A DNA stretch of 12,227 bases from an uncultured Bacilli bacterium (GCA_944332375.1 CALVJU010000116.1:1-12227), one strand, 5' to 3'. Counted from the first letter of the stretch, positions 1-6,299 are shown. Notes: generated from the sequence alone by a model not told the origin. Made by a program: numbers and translations.

Positions 1-245
1 TAAGTTACTTTTAATCCTAACAAAAGTAATTGTTCTTCTGTTAATTCATCAAGATTGATTTCTTGATCGTAATAAGTTAATTGGGGTAATACATAGCGTA
101 AAACATCTATATATTGTTCTTCTTCAACCTTATCAGTTCTTTCTTTGATCACATTGAAAATCCAATTTGTTAAAAACATCCATATCGCACAAAAAAGAAG
201 AATCATAAAACATAAGATATAAAACCAAGGTTTTCTTTTTTTCAT
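1..245 (-). CDS. Predicted single-pass membrane protein, N-terminal part (cut by left edge)
   Basis: Reading the minus strand from ATG at 245-243 gives an open frame to the window edge, 81 complete codons. The ribosome binding site AGGTGAG lies just upstream (plus-strand 249-255). The protein starts MKKRKPWFYIL and has one hydrophobic segment at about residues 7-27. An acidic, Leu-rich stretch follows (many Glu, Asp and Leu; residues 38-80). This looks like a membrane-anchored protein whose main domain lies outside the window. It is transcribed divergently from the gene at 327; a possible extended -10 (TGGTACAAT on the minus strand, -10 hexamer at plus-strand 262-267) sits very close to the ribosome binding site. 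I do not recognise the family. Confidence 0.75.
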   Translation of the reverse strand, partial: MKKRKPWFYILCFMILLFCAIWMFLTNWIFNVIKERTDKVEEEQYIDVLRYVLPQLTYYDQEINLDELTEEQLLLLGLKVT

Positions 246-277
246 ATTCTCACCTAAAGATATTGTACCATGAAATC

Positions 278-306
278 TTGTAAAATGGACGATAATTTTA
301 TATAAT
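278..306 (+). promoter_or_regulatory. Sigma-A-type promoter for the gene at 327
   Basis: TTGTAA (278-283) and a perfect TATAAT (301-306) are separated by 17 bases. The expected start near 313 would give a very short leader, since the ribosome binding site AGGGTGA is at 313-319. It lies in the divergent intergenic region. Confidence 0.7.
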
Positions 307-326
307 AAGAATAGGGTGATAAACGT

Positions 327-1007
327 ATGGTAAAAGATATTAGAAAACAAAAGGGATTAGTCTTATTAAATATTCTGTTATTACTCATTGTAACAGGAAT
401 ATTATTTACTCTATATTATTCATTAGAAATAGATCAAGGAATTACTTTACTAATTTGTTCTACCTTGTTTCCATTATTATATTTTTGGAGTTTATTATTT
501 CCAATTGGTAGAAAACATGTAAAACAATTAAACATTGTTTTCTTGATCGGATTAATATTATGGTATTGCATAGGAGGACTATTTTATCAAACATTTTCTT
601 GTTATATTTTTTATATTCTTTTAGCAATCTATATGATAGTAAAACAAGTTTGTATGAGAAAGAAAATCAAGTTAGAAAAAATCAATAAAGTATTTATGGG
701 AATTGTGATCGTTCTAGCTGTTTTCTTCGGATTGAAGTCTTGGTTAGATTATTATGAAATCTTTGATACTTCGGTTCCAATTATATTATTTGAGATCTTT
801 CATGCATTATTAATGGTTGGTTTGTCATTGCACTTTACAATGGATGAGAATCATTTCTTAAATTATGAAGAAGAAGCAAAGAAAGAGAAAAATGAAGCAA
901 AGAAAAAAGAAATAAAGAAAGATGTAAAGAAAGTAGAAAAGAAGAAAAAAGAAGTAGAAAAAACGAAAAAAACTACAAAAAAAGGAAATAAAACAAAGAA
1001 GAAATAA
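327..1007 (+). CDS. Polytopic membrane protein with Lys-rich cytoplasmic tail, unknown function
   Basis: The product has 226 residues. ATG 327 is supported by AGGGTGA at 313-319. Six hydrophobic segments are visible at about residues 11-32, 38-60, 68-88, 91-108, 121-139 and 150-170. The last 46 residues (181-226) form a highly charged tail that begins with Glu and becomes almost pure Lys with some Glu and Thr, ending GNKTKKK. The tail is probably cytoplasmic under the positive-inside rule and may be helical or disordered; contact with nucleic acid or acidic lipids is possible but not shown. I see no catalytic motif and do not recognise the family. The gene has its own promoter (278-306). No terminator directly follows the stop; the first hairpin with a T-run is at 1121-1151, so the transcript may extend through the short ORF at 1024. 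Confidence 0.85.
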   Translation: MVKDIRKQKGLVLLNILLLLIVTGILFTLYYSLEIDQGITLLICSTLFPLLYFWSLLFPIGRKHVKQLNIVFLIGLILWYCIGGLFYQTFSCYIFYILLAIYMIVKQVCMRKKIKLEKINKVFMGIVIVLAVFFGLKSWLDYYEIFDTSVPIILFEIFHALLMVGLSLHFTMDENHFLNYEEEAKKEKNEAKKKEIKKDVKKVEKKKKEVEKTKKTTKKGNKTKKK

Positions 1008-1023
1008 GAAAAGGTGAAAAGTG

Positions 1024-1077
1024 ATGAGAAAGAATTGCTATATTAACATAATGTTACCATGGGGGGGGGCAAATTAG
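1024..1077 (+). CDS. Possible 17-residue leader ORF crossing a G9 tract
   Basis: AAGGTGA at 1011-1017 stands 6 bases before ATG 1024, as good a ribosome binding site as those of the larger genes here. The frame reads MRKNCYINIMLPWGGAN and stops at TAG 1075-1077, just after nine G at 1061-1069. With seven or ten G the frame would stay open to TAG 1155-1157 (43 or 44 residues, including a Cys-x-x-Cys in CFRCG). With eight G it stops after 18 residues. It lies 16 bases after the upstream stop codon. Whether it is translated is inference; a homopolymer error in the assembly would also change it. Confidence 0.35.
   Translation: MRKNCYINIMLPWGGAN
1061..1069 (+). repeat. Homopolymeric G9 tract
   Basis: Nine consecutive G, flanked by CCAT and CAAATT, in a region otherwise very poor in G and C. 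Such tracts are known slippage sites in phase-variable genes of other bacteria. This one lies inside a short ORF and upstream of a surface-protein gene. The exact count should be confirmed in reads. Confidence 0.9.
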
Positions 1078-1120
1078 ATAAAGTCTCTCTATCTTTCTTG
1101 TACTTGAAATATAAGAGAAG

Positions 1121-1151
1121 AGGCTGTTTTCGGTGTGGAAATGGCTTTTTT
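1121..1151 (+). terminator. Terminator-like hairpin before the surface-protein gene
   Basis: AGGCTG-T-TTTC (1121-1131) can pair with GAAATGGCTT (1138-1147) across the loop GGTGTG, with one bulged T and three G-T pairs. A run of six T follows at 1146-1151. It would end the transcript coming from the gene at 327, or act as an attenuator for the gene at 1216. The wobble pairs make it a moderate terminator. Confidence 0.5.
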
Positions 1152-1202
1152 CCGTAGTAATTAAAATGAAGATATGAATGAAAAAAATAACTATATTATG
1201 TT

Positions 1203-1207
1203 AGGAG
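1203..1207 (+). promoter_or_regulatory. Ribosome binding site that sets the start of the surface-protein gene
   Basis: AGGAG lies 8 bases before ATG 1216. The earlier in-frame ATGs at 1174 and 1198 have no comparable site upstream, so 1216 is preferred. Confidence 0.8.
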
Positions 1208-1215
1208 TAGATATC

Positions 1216-2661
1216 ATGAGAAAAAAATATAAGGTAAATCCAAAACAAATTATGATTGGTGGAATTGTATTATCCGTATTTCTAATGTTGGGAATTGGAT
1301 ATGCATTATTAAGTCAGACACTACAGATCAATGGTACAGCGAATATTACATCAAAGTGGAAAATATTATTTACAAGTGCCGAAGAAAAAGAGATGAATAA
1401 TGCGACAACACAGTTAAAAGAGATTACAGATGATACCACATTAACTTTGAATGTAGAACTAACCCAACCAGGTGCAACTGCTACTTATGATGTTGTAGTA
1501 GCAAACCAAGGAGATTTGGATGCAGTTCTTTCGAAGATTGAGGGAGTAGAAGAAACCAATAGTTCTGATCCATTACCAATCAAAGTCCATTTAGAAAATA
1601 TTGCAGAAGGAGATCCATTACTTAAAAGTGAAGAGAAAACTTTTCAAGTCATTGTAGAATGGGATGCTTCAGTAGATTTTAACGAAACCAATATGAAGAA
1701 AGAAATATCGATTACTTTGACTTATGAACAAAGTGATGGAGGAGTACCAGTAGTTCCAACTCCAGGAGATGACACAGTCAATATGGGAGGTCAAGATGTA
1801 GAACTTGTTTCCAGTGGAGACGGACTCTATGAAGATAGTTATGAATCAGGAAGATATATCTATAGAGGACAAAATCCAAATAACTATGTAGAGTTTAATA
1901 ATGAATTATGGAGAATTATTGCCAAAGAAACAGATGGAACTTATAAGATTATTAGAGATGAATTATTACCAGGAACAATGGCGTTTGACTCAGTTGGCTA
2001 TCGAAGTTATGAGAATAATACTTATTGTACAGGCTTACAAAATTATTTTGGTTGTGGAGTATATGGAAAAGTAAGTGGAACATATCAAAGCCCTGATGGA
2101 CAATTCAGTGGAACAGTCACAGAAGATTCTAGCATTGCTGACTATTTAAATGGAGAATATTATAATGGTTTAACAGAGATTGCAAGAGCCCAGATTCAAC
2201 AACATAACTTTTATATTGGACCAGTAGAATTGTATGATGAAACTAGAAACGATAGTCTAAGTAAAAACATTGCAGGAGAGAAAATGAATACATGGATAGG
2301 AAATGTTGGACTGGTGAATGTGAGCGATGTATTAAAAGCAAGTACAAATCAAGCATGTACATCAGTGACTGACCAATATAATCAATTAATGGATAGTGGA
2401 ACAAGTACATGTAATTCAAATTATTTATTAGATTTACCAGAGCAAACAATTTATTGGACAATCAATAATTGTGTTTCTGAAATAACACCAAATGATAACT
2501 TAATATGGTCAGGCTTGTATGGAATGGGTATGACAGGACTTGTTAATTCTCTCGCAAATGAAAGGAGACAAGCTTCCCCTCGTCCAGTCCTCTTCCTCGA
2601 ATCATCAACTCAATTTACTTCTGGAAATGGCTCAAAATCTCAACCATTTCAGATTGGGTGA
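1216..2661 (+). CDS. Cell-surface protein with N-terminal membrane anchor and TasA-like domain
   Basis: The product has 481 residues; the start was set by AGGAG at 1203-1207. Residues 11-33 form one hydrophobic segment ending GIGYALLSQTL, followed by QINGTANI. I take this as an uncleaved anchor or a signal peptide of the type seen on TasA/camelysin-like matrix proteins. Residues about 75-172 look like a beta-sandwich (LTQPGATATYDVVVANQGDL), comparable with the PGD...NxGxL pattern of TasA; that relation is inference. A Pro-rich linker (178-184) leads to a C-terminal module of about 270 residues that opens with YIYRGQNPNNYVEFNNELW and ends RPVLFLESS...GNGSKSQPFQI. I associate this pattern from memory with surface proteins of uncultured gut Bacillota. 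Five Cys (271, 280, 381, 399, 419) could form disulphides. There is no LPXTG-type sorting signal. No clear sigma-A promoter lies between the upstream hairpin and the start. Confidence 0.8.
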   Translation: MRKKYKVNPKQIMIGGIVLSVFLMLGIGYALLSQTLQINGTANITSKWKILFTSAEEKEMNNATTQLKEITDDTTLTLNVELTQPGATATYDVVVANQGDLDAVLSKIEGVEETNSSDPLPIKVHLENIAEGDPLLKSEEKTFQVIVEWDASVDFNETNMKKEISITLTYEQSDGGVPVVPTPGDDTVNMGGQDVELVSSGDGLYEDSYESGRYIYRGQNPNNYVEFNNELWRIIAKETDGTYKIIRDELLPGTMAFDSVGYRSYENNTYCTGLQNYFGCGVYGKVSGTYQSPDGQFSGTVTEDSSIADYLNGEYYNGLTEIARAQIQQHNFYIGPVELYDETRNDSLSKNIAGEKMNTWIGNVGLVNVSDVLKASTNQACTSVTDQYNQLMDSGTSTCNSNYLLDLPEQTIYWTINNCVSEITPNDNLIWSGLYGMGMTGLVNSLANERRQASPRPVLFLESSTQFTSGNGSKSQPFQIG

Positions 2662-2678
2662 TATACAATTAGCTTAGT

Positions 2679-2707
2679 AGAGATATCATTGATTGGTATC
2701 TCTTTTT
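2679..2707 (+). terminator. Intrinsic terminator after the surface-protein gene
   Basis: AGAGATATC (2679-2687) pairs with GGTATCTCT (2695-2703), nine pairs with one T-G, loop of seven, followed by a T-run to 2707. It begins 18 bases after the stop codon. Confidence 0.85.
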
Positions 2708-2731
2708 CAGTTTACATTCTTTTTTTATCAA

Positions 2732-2765
2732 CTACTTGACAATAACAGGTAGTAGGTATAAACTA
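2732..2765 (+). promoter_or_regulatory. padR promoter with possible autoregulatory operators
   Basis: A perfect -35 TTGACA (2736-2741) is followed by TATAAA (2757-2762) at 15 bases or TAAACT (2759-2764) at 17. Two dyads overlap it: CTACT (2732-2736) with AGTAG (2751-2755), and TAGT-N8-ACTA (2750-2765). The second has the same geometry as the ATGT-N8-ACAT site of PadR regulators. PadR proteins often repress their own operon, so these are candidate operators. Confidence 0.55.
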
Positions 2766-2782
2766 ATAGCAAGAGGTGAGAT

Positions 2783-3100
2783 ATGAATATCCAATTTAAG
2801 AAAGGGGTGTTAGAACTCATTGTATTATTATCTGTACATAAGAAAGATATGTATGGGTATGAACTTTTAGAAGAAGTTTCTAAAGTGGTTGATATTAATG
2901 ATGGGACAATATATCCCTTATTAAAAAGATTAACAAATGAGAATTATTTTGAGACTTATCTAATGGAATCAACAGAGGGACCATCTAGAAAGTACTATAA
3001 ACTTACTGTGTTAGGTGAGAAAAGAATGAAAGAGTTATTACATAGTTGGCAAGATTTTGCAAGTAGTGTCAATCAATTTATTAAGGAGAGTGGAGAGTAG
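2783..3100 (+). CDS. PadR-family winged-helix transcriptional regulator
   Basis: The product has 105 residues, the usual size for the short PadR subfamily that lacks a long C-terminal dimerisation domain. ATG 2783 follows GAGGTGA at 2773-2779. Recognisable PadR motifs in order are a hydrophobic first helix (residues 8-18), YGYELLEEV (25-33), the recognition-helix region GTIYPLLKRL (41-50), and the wing GPSRKYYKLT (66-75). The protein should bind DNA as a dimer and repress its target. Its stop codon is one base from the start of the HAAS membrane protein gene, so the two are co-transcribed and probably translationally coupled. This pairing is known: HAAS domains were described as partners of PadR-type HTH proteins. 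The candidate autoregulatory sites at 2732-2765 suggest that the operon controls itself. The inducing signal cannot be read from the sequence. Confidence 0.93.
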   Translation: MNIQFKKGVLELIVLLSVHKKDMYGYELLEEVSKVVDINDGTIYPLLKRLTNENYFETYLMESTEGPSRKYYKLTVLGEKRMKELLHSWQDFASSVNQFIKESGE

Positions 3101-3101
3101 T

Positions 3102-4541
3102 ATGACAAAGAAAAAATTCTTAAGTGAGTTAGAAAAGAAGTTATCGGTGCTAGATGATTCAGAAATTAAAGATATTGTGAATGAATATAGTGATATTATT
3201 GATGAGAAAGTAAAACATGGAAAGACAGAAAAAGAAGCAATTGCTGATTTTGGAAAACTTGATGATTTAGCAAAAGAAATTCTAAGTGCGTATAAGATTA
3301 ATCCAAATTATAAAGAGGGAACGAAAGATGAGTTTGAAGCTTCAGCAAAGAAATTAAGTGAAGATTTTGATGACTTTATCAAAAAAGGTGCTGATAAGGC
3401 AAGTAAAGCAACAAAAAAGGTGATGGAGCAAGTAAAAGAAAATGAACAAGAGTTTACAATTGAATTTGTTTTTGAATTGTTGTTTAAAGCAATTGCAGCT
3501 CTTTTATTATGTGTGGTAGTGAGTATTCCAATTTCAATCGTTAGAAGTTTAGGAGAAAGTTTACTTCATATGTTTATGACTCCTATTGCGGAAGTTTTTA
3601 TTGTTTTATTTAATATTGCACTAGGTGTTTTGTTTTTAATATTCTGTGGCTTTATTTTTGTAGCAATGTTTAAGCAATATGTAACACCTAAAAAAAAAGA
3701 GAAAATAGAGAAGAAGGAAAACGAAGTAAAGATGAAAGAAAGTAAGAAAGAAGAAGCAAAGGAAACAATTTCTGAAACGAAAAGAGAAGAAAAAAGGGAA
3801 AGACAATTGAGAAGAGAAAATTCACTTTCTACTGTATTTATAACAATTTTAAAAATATTTATTATCTTCTTTGTGTTGGTACCAATTTGGTTTATGATTG
3901 TAGGAATTGGTATTTGTCTTGCTTTTGTTGTGTTTGGATTCATAAAAGGTATTTTCTATTTTGGACCATTCCTATTATGTGTTGGTGGAATTTGTATTTT
4001 ATCGGAAATTTCTAGTTTGATTTATCGTGTTGTTTTTACGAATAAGAAACCACGTTTTTATGGAATTGTGATTGGTTTGATCTGTTTAATTATCGGAACG
4101 TTTTTAACCATTGATCTTGTATTTCATTTTCAATACATAAATGAAGCTCCTACTGGATTAGAAAAGGATACTTATGAGACGACATTACAAATTACTGAAC
4201 CAAGTATTATAGATTATGATTACCGTATGAAGTATCAAGAAGAATTAGATCCAACGTTAGAAGATGGAAAATTGGTATTAGAAATTACTTATTATAAAGA
4301 TATTTATCAACAACCTACAGTAGAAAAAGAAGGGGAACTATCAAATTACGATGTTTTATTTGAAAGTAATCGAAGAGTTGATTTTGAATTTCACTATGAT
4401 ATGGTAATTGAAGATTTAAGAAAAAATCAGTTACATGATTATCGACAATTAGAAGATTTTGAAGTAACTGTAAAAGGAAATGAAAAGACATTAGATATGA
4501 TTTCTTTTGCAGGTAGTTATGATAGTAGTTATTACTATTAA
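3102..4541 (+). CDS. HAAS-domain (DUF1700-like) integral membrane protein
   Basis: The product has 479 residues. ATG 3102 follows GGAGAG (3092-3097) and sits one base after the padR stop; an earlier ATG at 3057 lies inside padR with no good site and is rejected. Residues 1-63 are a HAAS/DUF1700-type helical domain (MTKKKFLSELEKKL, then DEKVKHGKTEKEAIADFG). A charged helix (70-118) leads to membrane segments at about 122-147 and 158-190. A long Lys/Glu-rich coil (196-238) then separates these from further membrane segments at about 243-282, 284-312 and 319-345. The last 134 residues (346-479) are polar and beta-rich with no membrane segment; they are probably outside the cell and end SYDSSYYY. 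The likely role is a membrane partner that passes an envelope signal to the PadR protein, inferred from the family pairing. The target genes are not evident here. The five or six membrane segments and the coil make it larger than a minimal DUF1700 protein. Confidence 0.85.
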   Translation: MTKKKFLSELEKKLSVLDDSEIKDIVNEYSDIIDEKVKHGKTEKEAIADFGKLDDLAKEILSAYKINPNYKEGTKDEFEASAKKLSEDFDDFIKKGADKASKATKKVMEQVKENEQEFTIEFVFELLFKAIAALLLCVVVSIPISIVRSLGESLLHMFMTPIAEVFIVLFNIALGVLFLIFCGFIFVAMFKQYVTPKKKEKIEKKENEVKMKESKKEEAKETISETKREEKRERQLRRENSLSTVFITILKIFIIFFVLVPIWFMIVGIGICLAFVVFGFIKGIFYFGPFLLCVGGICILSEISSLIYRVVFTNKKPRFYGIVIGLICLIIGTFLTIDLVFHFQYINEAPTGLEKDTYETTLQITEPSIIDYDYRMKYQEELDPTLEDGKLVLEITYYKDIYQQPTVEKEGELSNYDVLFESNRRVDFEFHYDMVIEDLRKNQLHDYRQLEDFEVTVKGNEKTLDMISFAGSYDSSYYY

Positions 4542-4549
4542 AAAAATAG

Positions 4550-4577
4550 TTTCAAAATGAGAAAAATGAGATATAAT
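4550..4577 (+). promoter_or_regulatory. Promoter of the SAM riboswitch-metK unit
   Basis: A perfect TATAAT lies at 4572-4577, about 11 bases before the aptamer. The best -35 is weak (TTTCAA, 4550-4555, spacer 16). Position rather than sequence strength supports it. Confidence 0.55.
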
Positions 4578-4587
4578 AGAAGTAGAA

Positions 4588-4712
4588 GTTATCAAGAGTG
4601 GTGGAGGGAATAGGCCCTATGAAACCCGGCAACCTGCCAATTGGAAAGGTGCTAAATCCTACGGGAAACCGAAAGATAATGAAAAGGCGATCGGTTTTCC
4701 GGTGGCTTTTTT
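4588..4712 (+). ncRNA. SAM-I (S-box) riboswitch upstream of metK
   Basis: The S-box core is intact. P1 pairs TTATC (4589-4593) with GATAA (4675-4679). Conserved blocks follow in order: GGTGGAGGGA (4600-4609), GGCCC (4613-4617), TGAAACCCGGCAACC (4620-4634), AAGGTGCTAAATCC (4646-4659) and a closing CGGGAAACCG. The expression platform is the terminator at 4682-4712. In the S-box family, S-adenosylmethionine binding stabilises P1 and lets the terminator form, which turns the downstream gene off. Here that gene is metK, which makes the ligand, so this is direct product feedback. Confidence 0.97.
4682..4712 (+). terminator. Rho-independent terminator of the SAM riboswitch
   Basis: AAAGGCGATCGG (4683-4694) pairs with CCGGTGGCTTT (from 4699) around the loop TTTT, with one G-G mismatch and two G-T pairs. 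Six T follow at 4707-4712. It ends 17 bases before the metK start. Confidence 0.85.
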
Positions 4713-4729
4713 GTTAGGAGTGATGTGAG

Positions 4730-5845
4730 ATGAAAAAATTAATGACTTCTGAAATGGTTTTAAAAGGACATCCGGATAAGATTTGCGATCAGATTGCTGA
4801 TGCAATATTAGATGATTATTTAAAACATGATTGTAATGCGAAGGTTGCGATAGAAGTGGCAATCAGTTATAAGAAAGTGTTTATCTTAGGAGAAGTATCT
4901 AGTACTTATTCTTGTGATATGGAAACAATTGCAAGAAATGTGATAAAAGAGATTGGATATACGAAAAAAGAATATGGGTTTACTTATGATACAGTTGAAG
5001 TAGAATTGAATGTAAATGAACAATCCAAAGATATTTCTATGGGAGTTGAAAAGGAAGATATGGGGGCTGGAGATCAAGGAATGATGTTTGGCTATGCGAC
5101 AGATGAAACAAAAGAATATATGCCTCTTTCTTATGTTTTAGCTCGTAATCTTGCTTATCAAGTAGAAAAGGTAAAAAAGGATCATATACTTCCTTATCTT
5201 CGTCCAGATGGAAAAATGCAGGTAACTGTATTATATGAAGATGATGTTCCTGTATATGTTACGGATATTGTTGTTTCTTTACAACATGATGAGATAGATA
5301 TAGAAAAACTGAGAAGAGATGTGAAAGAAAAAATCATTGATGTAGTAATTCCAAAGGAGTATTTAAGAGAAGATACTGTTTATCATATTAATGCAACAGG
5401 TAGATTTGTAATTGGTGGTCCAGTAGGAGATACAGGTTTAACTGGTCGTAAGATTATTGTAGATACTTATGGTGGATTTGCTCATCATGGTGGAGGATCT
5501 TTTAGTGGAAAAGATGCATCTAAAGTAGATCGAACAGGTGCATATTTCGCAAGGTTTGTTGCTAAAAATATTGTTGCTAGAGGATTTGCAAAAAGATGTG
5601 AAGTAGCACTTAGTTATGCGATTGGAGTATCTCATCCAACAAGTATTCGTATTGATACATTCCATACAGAGACGATTCCACTAGAAGAAATAGAAGCATG
5701 GGTAGTAGAAGAATTTGATTTTAGGCCAAAACAAATGATAGAACGTTTAAAATTAAAAGAACCTATTTATCAATCATTGTCTTATTATGGACACTTTGGA
5801 AAAGAAGGATATACATTTGAAGAGATCATCAAAGAAGGGGAATAA
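4730..5845 (+). CDS. metK: S-adenosylmethionine synthetase
   Basis: MetK (EC 2.5.1.6) makes S-adenosylmethionine from methionine and ATP in the cytoplasm. The product has 371 residues, a little shorter than E. coli MetK (383-384). ATG 4730 has AGGAG at 4716-4720. Signature motifs are present: GHPDKICDQ (13-21, with the catalytic His and the metal-binding Asp), an acidic Glu at 42, GAGDQG (112-117), GRFVIGGPVGDTGLTGRK (224-241), and the P-loop-like GGGSFSGKD (254-262) followed by KVDR. The C-terminal YYGHFGKEG is also typical. The N-terminus is divergent (TSEMVLKGHPDK rather than SESVTEGHPDK), as is CEVALSYAIGVSHPTSI compared with the usual AEPxSI. Every motif I checked is kept, so the enzyme should be active. 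It stands alone behind the SAM-I riboswitch and is followed by a terminator. Confidence 0.97.
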   Translation: MKKLMTSEMVLKGHPDKICDQIADAILDDYLKHDCNAKVAIEVAISYKKVFILGEVSSTYSCDMETIARNVIKEIGYTKKEYGFTYDTVEVELNVNEQSKDISMGVEKEDMGAGDQGMMFGYATDETKEYMPLSYVLARNLAYQVEKVKKDHILPYLRPDGKMQVTVLYEDDVPVYVTDIVVSLQHDEIDIEKLRRDVKEKIIDVVIPKEYLREDTVYHINATGRFVIGGPVGDTGLTGRKIIVDTYGGFAHHGGGSFSGKDASKVDRTGAYFARFVAKNIVARGFAKRCEVALSYAIGVSHPTSIRIDTFHTETIPLEEIEAWVVEEFDFRPKQMIERLKLKEPIYQSLSYYGHFGKEGYTFEEIIKEGE

Positions 5846-5857
5846 CTCTTCTTTTTT
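5832..5857 (+). terminator. Intrinsic terminator overlapping the end of metK
   Basis: AAGAAG (5832-5837) pairs with CTTCTT (5848-5853), followed by T to 5857. The left arm is inside the last codons of metK. The stem is short, so termination may be partial. Confidence 0.55.
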
Positions 5858-5894
5858 CGTGAAAAAATTGTTGATCAATAATTTATTCTAGTTT

Positions 5895-5924
5895 TGTCGA
5901 AAGACACTTTTTTCTTTTGAATTA
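5895..5924 (+). promoter_or_regulatory. Spo0A box and possible sigma-H-type -10 upstream of spoIIAA
   Basis: TGTCGAA at 5895-5901, within TTTTGTCGAAAG, matches the Spo0A-box consensus TGNCGAA exactly. GAATTA at 5919-5924 resembles the GAAT core of a sigma-H -10 element; a matching -35 is not convincing. In Bacillus subtilis the spoIIA operon is activated by phosphorylated Spo0A with sigma-H, so the position fits. A weaker inverted box, TTCGTGA (one mismatch), is at 5856-5862. Confidence 0.55.
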
Positions 5925-5939
5925 TGTTAAAGTGTTACC

Positions 5940-5946
5940 GAGGTGA
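5940..5946 (+). promoter_or_regulatory. Ribosome binding site that sets the spoIIAA start
   Basis: GAGGTGA lies before ATG 5952, with 8 bases from the GAGG core to the start. The alternative GTG at 5943 is inside this site and cannot use it, so 5952 is chosen. Confidence 0.8.
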
Positions 5947-5951
5947 ATGAT

Positions 5952-6299
5952 ATGCTAGAAATTGATATGGAATTTCGAAAGGGAATCTTATTTGTTCGCT
6001 TTATTGGTGAGTTGACAAAAAATACAGTAGATATTGTAAAAAAAGAGGTGATGGATACTTTAGAAGAATATGGGATTGGTAATGTAGTATTTAATATTTC
6101 AGAATTAAAGAAGATTGATCATTCTGGAATTGAAATTATGAAAGAAAATTCCAAATTAATTTCAGAACAAAAAGGAAGAGCACTTCTTTGTGGAGTTCAT
6201 AATCTCAGTATGAAACGAAAGTTAAAACAACAACAAGTATTTCGTTATATGGATGAGACAAGTGATGAATTAACAGCTCTTTCTATCATTCACATTTGA
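5952..6299 (+). CDS. spoIIAA: Anti-sigma factor antagonist SpoIIAA (STAS domain)
   Basis: The product has 115 residues and is one STAS domain, the normal size for SpoIIAA. In the known system, unphosphorylated SpoIIAA binds the kinase/anti-sigma factor SpoIIAB and frees sigma-F in the forespore; SpoIIAB switches it off by phosphorylating a serine. Here the segment NISELKKIDHSGIEIM carries that serine at residue 58, the same number as Ser58 of Bacillus subtilis SpoIIAA, with His in place of the first Ser of the usual DSSG. The N-terminal strand pattern (GILFVRFIGELTKNT) is typical STAS. Its stop is 12 bases before the sigma gene, and no spoIIAB lies between, which departs from the standard spoIIAA-spoIIAB-sigF order. 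Upstream is a Spo0A box. A non-sporulation STAS antagonist is possible, but the sigma partner and the box favour SpoIIAA. Confidence 0.85.
   Translation: MLEIDMEFRKGILFVRFIGELTKNTVDIVKKEVMDTLEEYGIGNVVFNISELKKIDHSGIEIMKENSKLISEQKGRALLCGVHNLSMKRKLKQQQVFRYMDETSDELTALSIIHI

Noticed and set aside
327..1007. Lys-rich tail read as a histone-like or nucleoid protein
   Set aside because: The rest of the protein is six hydrophobic segments, so it is a membrane protein with a charged tail.
1081..1126. Possible upstream hairpin or riboswitch aptamer before the terminator-like hairpin
   Set aside because: Only a broken, imperfect pairing of AGTCTCT with AGAGGCT is visible and no known aptamer motif is present.
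2243..2461. Minus-strand ORF inside the surface-protein gene
   Set aside because: No ribosome binding site and no recognisable protein; it is the complement of a well-supported coding frame.
3566..3943. 125-residue minus-strand ORF inside the HAAS gene
   Set aside because: It mirrors the membrane and Lys/Glu-rich coding of the plus strand; no site or family supports it.
4659..4862. Minus-strand ORF over the SAM riboswitch and metK start
   Set aside because: It overlaps the riboswitch, whose structure explains this sequence, and has no support of its own.
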